Shown: positions 34,636 to 43,511 of the stretch, piece by piece
Layout of the letters: the number at the start of each line of letters is the position of its first letter
Numbering within the stretch: the stretch's first letter is position 1
Origin: Lacrimispora algidixylanolytica
GTDB lineage: Bacteria; Bacillota; Clostridia; Lachnospirales; Lachnospiraceae
Assembly: GCF_003609635.1 (NCBI RefSeq)
Contig: NZ_MCIA01000012.1
Coordinates: 1-64,000, forward strand
Reading direction: 5' to 3'
DNA: 64,000 nt
Notes under the pieces: model-generated
What the model was told of the DNA's origin: nothing
Databases searched by the model: none
The model's input: only the letters and a program-made list of their open reading frames with translations
Made by a program: the position numbers and the translations under genes

Positions 34636-35512
34636 TCATTCCCCCACTTTCCAGTTCTACAACAGAATTGGCATATGTGTCCGTTTCAGAGCTGTCATTT
34701 GATGATGTATCACCAGAAGAACCATCTTCTGGCACTGTACTGTCTGCCTGAGAGGTACTGTTCTGACTTGGGGAAGGATACAAAGCCTCCAATAGTTTAC
34801 TTTGAATATCTAAAAACTTATCTGCGTTTTCTTTGCTGCCCCGATATGCAAGAGAAAGATGGATATTTCCCTCCGATTCCAACTCTGCCAGGATTTTCGC
34901 CTGATCCGGCGAAGCCAATAGGGTCACAGAAGCAGGTAACTTCTTTTCTTTTTCTGCCAATTGATTGGATTCGGTGTTATTCTGATCTGTATCATAACCG
35001 GAGCTTGCAGTTACCCCAATGACCTTGATATAAGTCAGTTCTGGTGGAATCACAGTTGCCCCCTGTTTTTTATAATCTGATGCTATGACACTGACAATAT
35101 CGCCGGATGCCAGTTTACCAGATAGCCCTTGTGCAAAGTTTTTGATACTGACTGATATAGCCTGTTTGTTTCCATCGAGGTCATATAAGTAATTGTTTTC
35201 CTCTGCTGGAACAGCCGTCAGTTTTGAGGCGAGAATATAATCACCAGGTGACAATGCCGTTACGGCGTACTTACCAATGGCAGAATCCATTTGCCGAACC
35301 ACCTGCTCCGGTAGGTTGTAGCTACCTACTTCTACCGATTGAACCATATCTTTAGTAATCTCCTCTCCGCTTCCAATCTCTTTTACCACCCGGACAATGG
35401 TTGCTTTCTGCGATATACTCTGGTTATAGAGAGGTGTAATTCCAAAACAGATAAGTAATGCCAGCATAATACAAATAATACCAAGTACTGTGCGGTTCTT
35501 TAAAAAACGCAT
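34628..35512 (-). CDS. CpaB/RcpC-like pilus protein (SAF domain)
   Basis: The 294-aa protein has an N-terminal membrane anchor (TVLGIICIMLALLICFGITP) and then a SAF domain (VVKEIGSGEEITKDMVQSVE, then ALSPGDYILASKL). A second domain follows with LASGDIVSVIASDYKK. CpaB proteins line the outer part of the Tad apparatus or bind the cell wall. The ATG at 35512 follows GGAGGAACATTC; a start at 35530 would add six residues without a good site. The tail is Ser/Thr/Asp-rich. Confidence 0.82.
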   Translation of the reverse strand: MRFLKNRTVLGIICIMLALLICFGITPLYNQSISQKATIVRVVKEIGSGEEITKDMVQSVEVGSYNLPEQVVRQMDSAIGKYAVTALSPGDYILASKLTAVPAEENNYLYDLDGNKQAISVSIKNFAQGLSGKLASGDIVSVIASDYKKQGATVIPPELTYIKVIGVTASSGYDTDQNNTESNQLAEKEKKLPASVTLLASPDQAKILAELESEGNIHLSLAYRGSKENADKFLDIQSKLLEALYPSPSQNSTSQADSTVPEDGSSGDTSSNDSSETDTYANSVVELESGGMND

Positions 35513-35523
35513 GAATGTTCCTC

Positions 35524-35949
35524 CTAACATAAAAAATAAGCTGCAAGACAGCCAATTGAAAGAAAAGGTGCAAGGGGATATGATTTTTTTATATCCTTCC
35601 TGTGCCGTTTTAAAATCAGAGTATAGATCATATGGAAAGCCAGCATCAGAATCAGTCCTAAAATCATACCGGTCATGCTCTTTTGAAAGCCCAATACCAG
35701 ACCCACTGCGGCCGAAAATTTAATATCGCCTCCGAATAAACCACCCAGGAAAAGCGCGAGAAACAGAAACACTGCAGCGGTTAACAGTCCAAACAATTTT
35801 TCCGGTGTAAAGTCCAAAAGCCCGGTTAGAGCAATTCCAAGACAAATCACGTCAGGAATGATCTGTTTTTTTGCATCCCATATGGTAGCTGCAACCAGTA
35901 AAGCAATAAAAAAGCCGCCCTGCAGCAGATGCGACCAATCACTTACCAT
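35524..35949 (-). CDS. TadV/CpaA-type prepilin peptidase
   Basis: The 141-aa A24-family membrane protease has the two catalytic aspartates, in IWDAKKQIIPDVICLG and in GGLFGGDIKFSAAVG. Four or more hydrophobic segments surround them. It lacks the N-methylation domain, as Tad-type enzymes do. The ATG at 35949 overlaps the end of the upstream pilin-like gene by 11 nt. It should process the GEG[FY]VD-type prepilins encoded on both sides. Confidence 0.85.
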   Translation of the reverse strand: MVSDWSHLLQGGFFIALLVAATIWDAKKQIIPDVICLGIALTGLLDFTPEKLFGLLTAAVFLFLALFLGGLFGGDIKFSAAVGLVLGFQKSMTGMILGLILMLAFHMIYTLILKRHRKDIKKSYPLAPFLSIGCLAAYFLC

Positions 35950-36229
35950 AGTTGAACATATCCACAATGCGCTCTTTCAAAGTCGGGAGTACCGTTTCTC
36001 CAAATAGGGCATAGAGTCCCGACAACACCAACGCACCAATGACTACAGAAATTAGAATCTTAATAGCAGTATCCACAAAACCTTCTCCACGTTGGGAGCT
36101 AAGAAGCTTCCATGCGTTTGAAACAGTCAGAGTATTTTTTGATTTATCAAATAGGAATACCAGCTTACTTTCAATAGTTGCAGAAATACCTGACATTTTG
36201 TATCTTACCTTATTTAATTGATTTCTCAT
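35939..36229 (-). CDS. Flp-pilin-like protein (DUF6133 type)
   Basis: The 96-aa protein has a ~47-residue leader ending SSQRG, then EGFVDTAIKILISVVIGALV, a hydrophobic helix, and a short tail (LKERIVDMFNYGK). A Gly-Glu junction before a single hydrophobic helix in a short protein is the layout of Flp major pilins. It is the first gene of the Tad-type operon, directly before the prepilin peptidase. The major pilin subunit is therefore the likely role. The leader is longer than in classical Flp. Confidence 0.68.
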   Translation of the reverse strand: MRNQLNKVRYKMSGISATIESKLVFLFDKSKNTLTVSNAWKLLSSQRGEGFVDTAIKILISVVIGALVLSGLYALFGETVLPTLKERIVDMFNYGK

Positions 36230-36282
36230 GACAATTTCCCTCCAAAATAATTATTTAATAACAGATGATAAAATGTTGAACC

Positions 36283-36647
36283 TCAAAGCCCTGCCATTTG
36301 TATGCCAGTATTCTGTTCTGGCATTTGATCCGAAGTAGGCATCTCGGTTTTCCGCTGGTTTTGTTCATGATTTTGTTTTAGAACAAGATCATAAGCCTGG
36401 AAAACTGCCTGATTTAGTTGTTCCCGAAATTCTTCGTAACCGGAAAGCAGATATCCTTGTATTCGCCGCTCCCTGCCTTATAACTTGGCATTGCAATGAA
36501 CAGCCCCTTAGTACTGTCAACAATTTTTATGTTGCGAATGGCAAAACAGTCATTCAGATTAACGGATTCATAGGCGCGAACATTACCGTCCGGGTGAATA
36601 GAGCCGATCTTCACGTCTATTTTCATAGGTGTTGTCTGTGAATCCAT
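36283..36647 (-). pseudogene. spoVG: spoVG-like gene broken by a one-base frameshift
   Basis: The first 71 residues match SpoVG: DVKIGSIHPDGNVRAYESVN, then GLFIAMPSYK and GEYKDICFPVTK. At about 36434 the sequence reads ACG AAG AAT TTC GGG AAC AAC TAA. One extra G after AAG would restore EFREQLNQAVFQAYDLVLKQ and carry the frame on to 36283. The restored protein would be ~121 aa, longer than chromosomal SpoVG, with an added Gln/Glu tail ending MPEQNTGIQMAGL. The truncated product (77 aa) would lose the last helix. A sequencing error is possible. Confidence 0.82.
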
Positions 36648-36705
36648 TTGAGTTCCTCCTTTTTCTAGAATAAAAAATGCAGCCTTTCAACTGCAATGCT
36701 TGTAA

Positions 36706-37266
36706 TTATAAATTCATTTGCGGTTCCTGACCTTGCTCCTGTTGCGGCTCCTGAAAAGAAATTTCTTTGAAACCACAGGTATCACAGTAGTAAAATGCAC
36801 AGCCATTTTCATCGTACAACTCCAGCACATCGGACATAGAAAGGCTATGTCCCTGGTAGCCGGGTGGGTGGTCGATATTAAATTTCGTATAGAGTGCTTC
36901 CAAATCATTAGTCTCCACCTCGCCGTCATACACTACCTGATAGCTGGCAGAGTCCGGCTCCCCAAAGTGGCTTTTAAATGCATCATATCCGATGAATTTC
37001 ATCATAACGTCTACTTCGGGTGCAAGCTGCCACACGCGGCAGCGCTTGAGCAGTACTACCTTGCCCTCCTGATCAATTGCTCCTGTCGCCAGATGATCAA
37101 AGGTTCCATACCTCCATTCTACTTCAAGCCCTCTCTTTTCTGTGAGATAGGATTTTAGTTCATCGATCTGAAACATGGGATCTACAACAGCTTTTTCCCC
37201 GGAGAGGTAGCCCGCTGTGTTACCGTAATAGAGAATGCGGTTATTCCTAATTTGGACTGCTTCCAT
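36706..37266 (-). CDS. YodL-domain protein
   Basis: The 186-aa soluble protein has the YodL-like block in its C-terminal half: YQVVYDGEVETNDLEALYTK, GYQGHSLSMSDVLEL and FYYCDTCGFKEISF. The ATG at 37266 follows GAAAGGAGA; a longer start at 37311 is less likely. The N-terminal half has no match I know. The tail is Gln/Glu-rich and ends EQGQEPQMNL, the shared element tail. YodL proteins are frequent cargo in Clostridia ICEs and their function is unknown. Confidence 0.75.
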   Translation of the reverse strand: MEAVQIRNNRILYYGNTAGYLSGEKAVVDPMFQIDELKSYLTEKRGLEVEWRYGTFDHLATGAIDQEGKVVLLKRCRVWQLAPEVDVMMKFIGYDAFKSHFGEPDSASYQVVYDGEVETNDLEALYTKFNIDHPPGYQGHSLSMSDVLELYDENGCAFYYCDTCGFKEISFQEPQQEQGQEPQMNL

Positions 37267-37293
37267 AGAGATCTCCTTTCTAAGTTTTGAGCA

Positions 37294-37324
37294 AAAGAAA
37301 AGAGCGACCATATTGTGACCGCTC
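37294..37324 (-). terminator. Terminator of the HEPN/winged-helix gene
   Basis: GAGCGGTCA pairs with TGGTCGCTC, with wobble pairs, around a small loop, followed by TTTTCTTTT on the minus strand. Confidence 0.65.
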
Positions 37325-37333
37325 AGAATTGAA

Positions 37334-38401
37334 CTATGAGATTATGTAATATCCATTTTCCTTTTCCTTGATTTTTTCCATGAATGACAGTTTCTTTAAA
37401 TGTCTCGAAAGTGTAGCTCTTGTTACCTGGAGTTTTAAAACCATTTCATGTGCCGAAATTCCTGCATGATTAGTAATAATCTCAATAATTTGTTGATCTA
37501 GCTGGCTTAGGGAAATATGACTACTAAATGCATATAAGTTTTGAATAGCTCTTATTCTTTCCTCCTGATCATCATTGTTTTTATATACTTCAAATAATTT
37601 AGAGTAGAGTTCCTTTAATTCATTAAAAATTTGCGGAATTACTTTTTGATCATCTGTACTATGAACTAATGCATTTCGATATCTCCGAAGTTCATCAATT
37701 TTTTCATATAGCTGTCGATTAATTATTTCATTCATCACTAGAATATCAAGAGCTTGAAATATTTGCATACGTCCATTTCGGTATTTTAAATTTAATGTTC
37801 CTTGTAAATCTTTGTCCATTAGTTCTGTTGCAAACTCGAAAATGAGGGATTCTAATTTATTGTAATATGCCACAAATGGCTTAAAATCATCATCCATTAA
37901 ATTAGAACCATATCCATCCTCTATTTCTTTCTTTTCCTCTTTGCTTATTTTTTCTAGCGCGTTAGGATTTAATAAAGAGCATCCGAAATATAAAAAACAA
38001 AGTATACTGAAAAAGCCAAAAATAGAGGCTTGGCTAATCAGTATTGAAAATAGTTTGTCAGACACTTCAGTATACAAGTTTATCGTTAATAGAGATGATA
38101 AAATTGTGATTGCGCAGATTACAGATAATACTATTATGTTTTGAAAATATCTGGACCTTAAAGTGTCAACATAATCGGAAGATTGCTTACTTTGATTTCC
38201 AATATCTTTTAGCTTCGGGTCTATAATTGCATATGCTGCTAATACTAGACCAAATAAACCTGCAATTACTTGTGCTAATGTTGACATAGCATATAATATC
38301 TGATTCTCGTTTAGATATACAACAGGGGTAGAACACAAAGAAATTATTAAATTGGCAATGAGCAAAACAACTACACTCCGTATTTTTATTATTGACTGCA
38401 T
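37334..38401 (-). CDS. Membrane protein with HEPN-like and winged-helix parts
   Basis: The 355-aa protein has four membrane segments in its first ~142 residues. A helical middle region carries LRRYRNALVHSTDD (R242 and H247), an RX4H motif as in HEPN ribonucleases. A C-terminal MarR-type winged helix follows (HAGISAHEMVLKLQVTRATL). I know no described family with this order. It is much more AT-rich than its neighbours and closed by its own terminator, so it looks like cargo inserted between the YodL gene and the surface protein. A membrane-tethered defense or regulatory role is inference. Confidence 0.6.
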   Translation of the reverse strand: MQSIIKIRSVVVLLIANLIISLCSTPVVYLNENQILYAMSTLAQVIAGLFGLVLAAYAIIDPKLKDIGNQSKQSSDYVDTLRSRYFQNIIVLSVICAITILSSLLTINLYTEVSDKLFSILISQASIFGFFSILCFLYFGCSLLNPNALEKISKEEKKEIEDGYGSNLMDDDFKPFVAYYNKLESLIFEFATELMDKDLQGTLNLKYRNGRMQIFQALDILVMNEIINRQLYEKIDELRRYRNALVHSTDDQKVIPQIFNELKELYSKLFEVYKNNDDQEERIRAIQNLYAFSSHISLSQLDQQIIEIITNHAGISAHEMVLKLQVTRATLSRHLKKLSFMEKIKEKENGYYIIS

Positions 38402-38539
38402 ATTTCTCTCCTTGTAATTCTACAAAATAATACTAATTATATCACCACTCTCAACAAAATTCACCACAAATATTTACTATGATCCTTACAACGTACCGAA
38501 CTCTGTGAGCAGTTCCACGCAGTCCTTTGCGCCCTGCCA

Positions 38540-41500
38540 TTACTCGAAGTAAAACTCAACACTGTAGGTAATATTGCTCTTGTTGTACATGCAATTGTGA
38601 TTTGTGTAGTAGTAAAACTCCAGCTGACTGTAGATGCCGGGCGAGATGGAACGGCTAAAGGTGATGCCGTTTGTGGTGGTTCCGTAATCCAGCTGGTCCC
38701 AATGTCCGGTGAGGATGTTATAGCCTCGGACACGGCCATAGTCATTGCCGGAATGTCCGGATACCGGCGGCACAGTAAAGGTATAGTTGGTGATGGTTGC
38801 ACCGGAAATACCCTGCTCCAGAATCACTGACTCCGGACCGGTCAGGGTCATACCACCACCGCGGTTTGGGTCAGCTACAAAGAATACTATGGCTGCCCAG
38901 GAGGATTCGGCTCCGGTAGAATCTACTGCTTTTACTCGCACCACATTTTTGCCCAGCGGATATGCTGTGCTGGTTTCAGCAGGGCGTCCCTCCCAAATGT
39001 AGGTAATGGCATCACCATCTGGGTCTGTGCTGTAAGCAGTAATGGTGACAGGAACACCAGGGGCTATACTGTTTCCGTTTGGTGTACGGGTAATGACTGG
39101 AGTGCTGGGTGCAGAATTGGTTACGGTAAAGGTAATATCCGTCCAGTTGGAATACAACCCCCATGCATCTTTGGCACGTACCCTGACAGTATGGGTACCC
39201 ACAGCATAGTAGCTATCAGCAGTGTTACCTGAGTATTCCAGCGTTACTGCATCGCCATCCGGGTCTGCAGCTGATGCAGTAATGTTTACCAACAGCTTAC
39301 CGTTCCGAGCAGTTCTATAGACTGAGGCATATCCTACAGGCTTGTTCGGCGCATTATTAGTGACCGCAAAGCTCTGGGAATAGCTGAAGGTTCGGCCCAC
39401 GCTGTCGGTAGTGCTGGCAGTCAGGACATAGCTTCCTGTGACATTGATAGAAATATTACCTCCGCTGTTAGATAGGTTTCCGGTATAGCTGGCGGTACTG
39501 CCTCCTTTTGTTAATGACCACGAAAGGATTCTACCGTCCAGTCCGGTAGCTGACGGCAGGGATACTTGAAAATCGGAACCAATGTGAACGTTAGATGGAA
39601 CTGTAAAAGGGAAACTGGCAATGGGCTTGATGGTCCCGGTATTGGAAGTAAAGGTGAATTTCCGACTGTTGGAATCAGTTACCTCTGCCACCAGCTTTAC
39701 AGCTATTGTTTTGTCTGTAGAGATACGCAGATTTCCGCCATCCGCAGAAAGAGAGCCATCAGCATGCTGGGTATAGGGCTTTGCTGCCCCACCATCCACT
39801 GAAAGGAGCCATGCTATACTCATATTATCCAGCTCGGAACCTGTGGCATTGACCGCCATAGAATCTCCGCTGTAGGTCAATGCTGGAATACTTATGTTCA
39901 TATCAGGGATTGGGTATACGGTAAAGCTTTGGGCTCTTTCGTAGGTACGGCCGGCAGGGTCTGTCATTGTCAAAATCAGCTCATACTTCCCCTTTGCAGG
40001 GAATGTAATTGTACCGCCCATTCTGGTTAGGGTTCCGGAGGCGTAGATCTCATAAGGCTCCAAGCCTCCTTCGTCCTGAATAATCTTCCAGCTGGCAGTG
40101 AGATTCTCCAGGTCCGTACCGCTGACGGTGACTGTTCCGGCTTCACCTGTATACCAGACGAGAGGTACATTTAGCGTTATCGTAGGAACTGGATAGACTG
40201 TAGTACTGGCACTGTAGGAAAATATCCGCCCCAATGCGTCCGTCATAGAAGCTGTCAGGGTATAAGTTCCCACTTCTTTAAAACAGATTTTCCCGCCATA
40301 GGCATTCAGGCTGCCCTCCATCGCATTGGTAAGTTCCGCAGGATTTCCCTCCTTTGTGAGCGTCCATTCTACCGGCAGTGTGTTATTGTTACCGCGGGTG
40401 CGCAGGTCAATCGTTTGGTCGGTGTGAGTCGCTTCCGGAAGTTCGAAGGAAAGAGACAGTACCGGAAGTACTTCAATTTTTCCTCCAGTTTCATACAGGA
40501 ATACACGCCCGGTTTCATCGGTGATTCTTGCAATGATCTCATAAACTCCGGCGTGCTTAAAGCGTATCGTGCCGCCGCTATTTGTCAGCTTACCATCAAG
40601 ATAAGTCGCAAGATTCTGGAATCCAAAGCTATTCTCTAACAGCCATTCCACAGTTAAGCCATCCAAATCCATGGTTTTGGGAATCACAGAAACGGGGGTA
40701 TCCGTATGGGCTGTTTCCGGCAGCTGGTAGGTAATACCTGGAACCGGATAAACCTTAATGGGTGAGGTATAGCTGTAGCTGCGTCCGGCAGGGTCTGTAA
40801 AGGCGGCTTTTAAAACATAATCTCCCTTTTTCTTAAAGCGGACGGTACTGTTTTTATCGGTCAGTGTTCCTTCAATATAATCAGAAAGAGTGATATCTTC
40901 ACCGTTTCGGGTCAGTGACCACTGGATTTCAGAAGTCCCAAGATTCTGGAATGCAGCTTCTATCTGAACACTTTTGTCCGTGTGCGTAATCTCTGGCAGG
41001 TAAAAACCTACAGAGCCTACCGGGTAAATAATAATGGTTTGCGAAGCATCAAAGACTCTGCCGGTTTCATCAGTTAGCGTTCCGGTGATCCGATACACGC
41101 CCTTGTCCTTAAATCGAATCTTTCCACCCGCATTGGTCAGGGAACCTTCCAGCTCGTCTTTGATTTCAGCCGATCCGCCGTTTTTCATTAAGCTCCAGAC
41201 CACAGGTAATCCATCTGCATTCGTTCGTGCTGCAGTAACTTCCAAGGCGGTATCGGTGTGAGACGCTTCTGGAATCGTGAATGCAATCTCCACGACGGGA
41301 TAGACTCTTGTTCTTTCCGTATGGATAAAGATGCGCCCGGTTTTATCCATGATCGTGGCAGTAAGGGTGTATGTGCCCTTGCTTTTAAAGACAAAGCTTC
41401 CTCCCTCATTAGAGAGAGTACCGTCCAGAATATCGGCTGGCTGAACCGCTTCTCCGTCCTTTTCTGCTGTCCACACAATGTCATATCCATAGAGTGCTTC

Positions 41501-42583
41501 CAAAGAATAGTCCAGCGTAACAGATTTGTCTGTATGAGTCGTTTCAGGGAGGGCAAAGGTCAGGTCAATCGTCGGATAAATGGTTACTGTTTTAGCGAGC
41601 AGAGTTTCTTTTCCTCTGACATTTTTTGCAGCTGCAGTCAGGGTGTATTTCCCTGGCTCCCTAAACTGGAGCGTTCCTCCCTCCAGACCGAGAGTGCCGA
41701 TACCTGCAAGCTCCATTGGCTGTTCGGAGCCATCCGCAGCAGTTTTCGTCAATGACCAGGAAAAGCTCTCCATGTATTTCCATACCGGCATGATTTTAAT
41801 TTCAGTATCGGTATGAGCGGTGACGGGAAACTCAAAGCGCACCTGCGTATCTGGATAGGAATAGGAGCCACCGCTGGAATCACCGTGGTCATCCGAATCC
41901 CGGCCGGGTTTTGGTGTAGGTGTAGGCTTCTCTGGCTTAGGCGTAGGCTCCGCCGGCATTGGCTCCACGGGAACAGGCGTACTGAGCTCTGAGGTTGGTT
42001 TGGGTATTTCTGAGGTTGGAATAGGCAGCGGTTTTGTCTTATCAATCATTTTCTCTGCTTCTCCCTTGGTGATTGGTTTATTCGGCTTCAATTTGCCGCC
42101 ATCTTCATCTCCAATAATATCATCCTCCCTGCCGATGATGACGTAGCCCTTGTCACTATATTTGATATCCTTGTCATCGTCATATTCACTGTGGCCTTTG
42201 GTATTCTTGGCTTCCTCATCCCTTCCGCTTATACGCACCAGCATCTTGATAATCTCAGCTCGGGTAATGGGTTCATCTGGTTTAAAGCCGTCCGGATAAT
42301 CAGCAGGATCAATAATCCCCACATTAATGAGTGCCTCAATATACTTCTCCGACCAGTGACCGCGGGTATCCGGGAGACTGGCTGTATCCTTTTTTGCATC
42401 CGCCGTATCCAGCGGAATGTCCCGTACTAAAATTGCGGCAAATTCACCGCGGGTAATGATTTCATCCTTCGGTATAAACAATTCCGGACGCTCCTGGGTA
42501 TAAATAAAAAAAACGCCGCCAAGCAGCAGGAATAGAAGGAGGATGGCAAGCACGCCGACCCTCTTCTTTTTTTTACCTGTCAT
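38540..42583 (-). CDS. Large SLH-domain surface protein with tandem repeats
   Basis: The 1347-aa protein has an N-terminal membrane or signal segment (residues ~9-29) and two to three SLH motifs at ~40-190 (ITRGEFAAILVRD, ITRAEIIKMLVRI). A Pro/Thr linker follows, then about nine Ig-like repeats of ~90-95 aa at ~255-1095 (pattern LPExTHTDxxV ... VYPV). Two PKD-like repeats come next (SAADPDGDAVTLEYSG, YSTDPDGDAITYIWEG) and an aromatic C-terminal domain. SLH motifs bind cell-wall polymers, so it is probably a long cell-bound adhesin for mating contact. GGAAGG precedes the ATG. After the stop the same frame stays open for 17 codons. Confidence 0.85.
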   Translation of the reverse strand: MTGKKKKRVGVLAILLLFLLLGGVFFIYTQERPELFIPKDEIITRGEFAAILVRDIPLDTADAKKDTASLPDTRGHWSEKYIEALINVGIIDPADYPDGFKPDEPITRAEIIKMLVRISGRDEEAKNTKGHSEYDDDKDIKYSDKGYVIIGREDDIIGDEDGGKLKPNKPITKGEAEKMIDKTKPLPIPTSEIPKPTSELSTPVPVEPMPAEPTPKPEKPTPTPKPGRDSDDHGDSSGGSYSYPDTQVRFEFPVTAHTDTEIKIMPVWKYMESFSWSLTKTAADGSEQPMELAGIGTLGLEGGTLQFREPGKYTLTAAAKNVRGKETLLAKTVTIYPTIDLTFALPETTHTDKSVTLDYSLEALYGYDIVWTAEKDGEAVQPADILDGTLSNEGGSFVFKSKGTYTLTATIMDKTGRIFIHTERTRVYPVVEIAFTIPEASHTDTALEVTAARTNADGLPVVWSLMKNGGSAEIKDELEGSLTNAGGKIRFKDKGVYRITGTLTDETGRVFDASQTIIIYPVGSVGFYLPEITHTDKSVQIEAAFQNLGTSEIQWSLTRNGEDITLSDYIEGTLTDKNSTVRFKKKGDYVLKAAFTDPAGRSYSYTSPIKVYPVPGITYQLPETAHTDTPVSVIPKTMDLDGLTVEWLLENSFGFQNLATYLDGKLTNSGGTIRFKHAGVYEIIARITDETGRVFLYETGGKIEVLPVLSLSFELPEATHTDQTIDLRTRGNNNTLPVEWTLTKEGNPAELTNAMEGSLNAYGGKICFKEVGTYTLTASMTDALGRIFSYSASTTVYPVPTITLNVPLVWYTGEAGTVTVSGTDLENLTASWKIIQDEGGLEPYEIYASGTLTRMGGTITFPAKGKYELILTMTDPAGRTYERAQSFTVYPIPDMNISIPALTYSGDSMAVNATGSELDNMSIAWLLSVDGGAAKPYTQHADGSLSADGGNLRISTDKTIAVKLVAEVTDSNSRKFTFTSNTGTIKPIASFPFTVPSNVHIGSDFQVSLPSATGLDGRILSWSLTKGGSTASYTGNLSNSGGNISINVTGSYVLTASTTDSVGRTFSYSQSFAVTNNAPNKPVGYASVYRTARNGKLLVNITASAADPDGDAVTLEYSGNTADSYYAVGTHTVRVRAKDAWGLYSNWTDITFTVTNSAPSTPVITRTPNGNSIAPGVPVTITAYSTDPDGDAITYIWEGRPAETSTAYPLGKNVVRVKAVDSTGAESSWAAIVFFVADPNRGGGMTLTGPESVILEQGISGATITNYTFTVPPVSGHSGNDYGRVRGYNILTGHWDQLDYGTTTNGITFSRSISPGIYSQLEFYYYTNHNCMYNKSNITYSVEFYFE

Positions 42584-42635
42584 GAGAGTACCTTCCTTTC
42601 ATTTTTTTGATAGAAGCAATTAAAGTATGTAATCT

Positions 42636-43223
42636 TCATAGCTTAAACTCCATACCGCCATTTTGCTCCTGTTCCTTTTGATGTGCTTCCAGCATTTCCT
42701 GCGTTGGATACAGGAGCTTTCCCTCCTGCATCTCAAATACACAGAAGTCATTCCGGTCGCAGATCATAATTCTATGCTGGTAATCCATCTGCATTTCTAT
42801 AAATTCCTGCATTTCCTTTTGGCTGCAAAGCCATATGCCGGAGGTGTAGCGACCATCTGGCAAAAAACAATAACCGCTGTACTGCGGTTGATGGCTTTTT
42901 AAATCCAGCGCTCCTGCCGGGCGTATCTGACTAAGCTGGAGCCTGGCATGGTCTGTTAGGATTTCCGGCTTTGCAATCCCCATGATATCGCTGCGGTTCC
43001 AGCGTGTTTGCTCCCCATTTTCCAGAGACACGACAAAAACCGCCCGTCCGCTGGGATTGGGCTTGCTGCCGAAGCCTCCGGTACAAAAATACAGCTGATT
43101 CTCCGCACTTCTATCATTTTCAGGCAGAGAGGAGGCGCAAAGAATGACAACTTTGCCGGCAATAGAAAAGTCATATCCAATCTTCCGGCAATCCAGAGGG
43201 GTAAAAAGCATATTTTCTTTCAA
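42636..43223 (-). CDS. Unrecognised 195-aa ICE accessory protein
   Basis: The soluble protein has a compact N-terminal region with GGFGSKPNPSGRAVFVVSLE and RWNRSDIMGIAKPEI, a pattern I associate with small accessory proteins of Clostridia ICEs but cannot name. A helical C-terminal part ends KEQEQNGGMEFKL, matching the shared tail. It is encoded 3 nt after an AbrB-type gene and so belongs to the same operon as two AbrB-like proteins and a DNA methylase. Confidence 0.6.
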   Translation of the reverse strand: MKENMLFTPLDCRKIGYDFSIAGKVVILCASSLPENDRSAENQLYFCTGGFGSKPNPSGRAVFVVSLENGEQTRWNRSDIMGIAKPEILTDHARLQLSQIRPAGALDLKSHQPQYSGYCFLPDGRYTSGIWLCSQKEMQEFIEMQMDYQHRIMICDRNDFCVFEMQEGKLLYPTQEMLEAHQKEQEQNGGMEFKL

Positions 43224-43226
43224 GAC

Positions 43227-43511
43227 TTATTCCTCCTTTCGTTGCTTCAGTAGCTCAGTCAATTCACCAATCAGTCCAAGACGTGTGCCGTCCGGCATCT
43301 GCTTAATGGCTGCACGGACGAAGGCTTCCGCCGCTTCCGGGGACTGGTCTCCCACCTCGATGAGCTCCACCTTTTGAATACTGACTGCACCCTGGCGGAC
43401 ATTCATCTTTACGATATCGCCATAGTCCAATCCAGACGCAGAGCGCATCTCCTTTGGAATCAGTACACGGCCCTTGCAGTCAATAATTCGGTATGTTTTT
43501 TTTGAATTCAT
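43227..43511 (-). CDS. AbrB/MazE/SpoVT-type DNA-binding protein
   Basis: The 94-aa protein has the swapped-hairpin AbrB domain in its first ~48 residues: YRIIDCKGRVLIPKEMRSAS, then YGDIVKMNVRQGAVSIQKV. A helical C-terminal extension follows. Such proteins are dimeric transcription regulators. It overlaps the upstream gene by 4 nt. It may control the accessory operon or the whole element. Confidence 0.85.
   Translation of the reverse strand: MNSKKTYRIIDCKGRVLIPKEMRSASGLDYGDIVKMNVRQGAVSIQKVELIEVGDQSPEAAEAFVRAAIKQMPDGTRLGLIGELTELLKQRKEE

Noticed and set aside
38461-38802. 113-aa Thr/Pro/Ser-rich minus-strand frame
   Set aside because: It overlaps the end of the large surface protein gene in another frame and has no ribosome binding site; its composition reflects the overlapping gene.
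38597-42430. Repeats of the surface protein gene considered as a CRISPR or tandem DNA array
   Set aside because: The ~280-bp period is a protein repeat with diverged codons; there are no short identical repeats with unique spacers and no cas genes.
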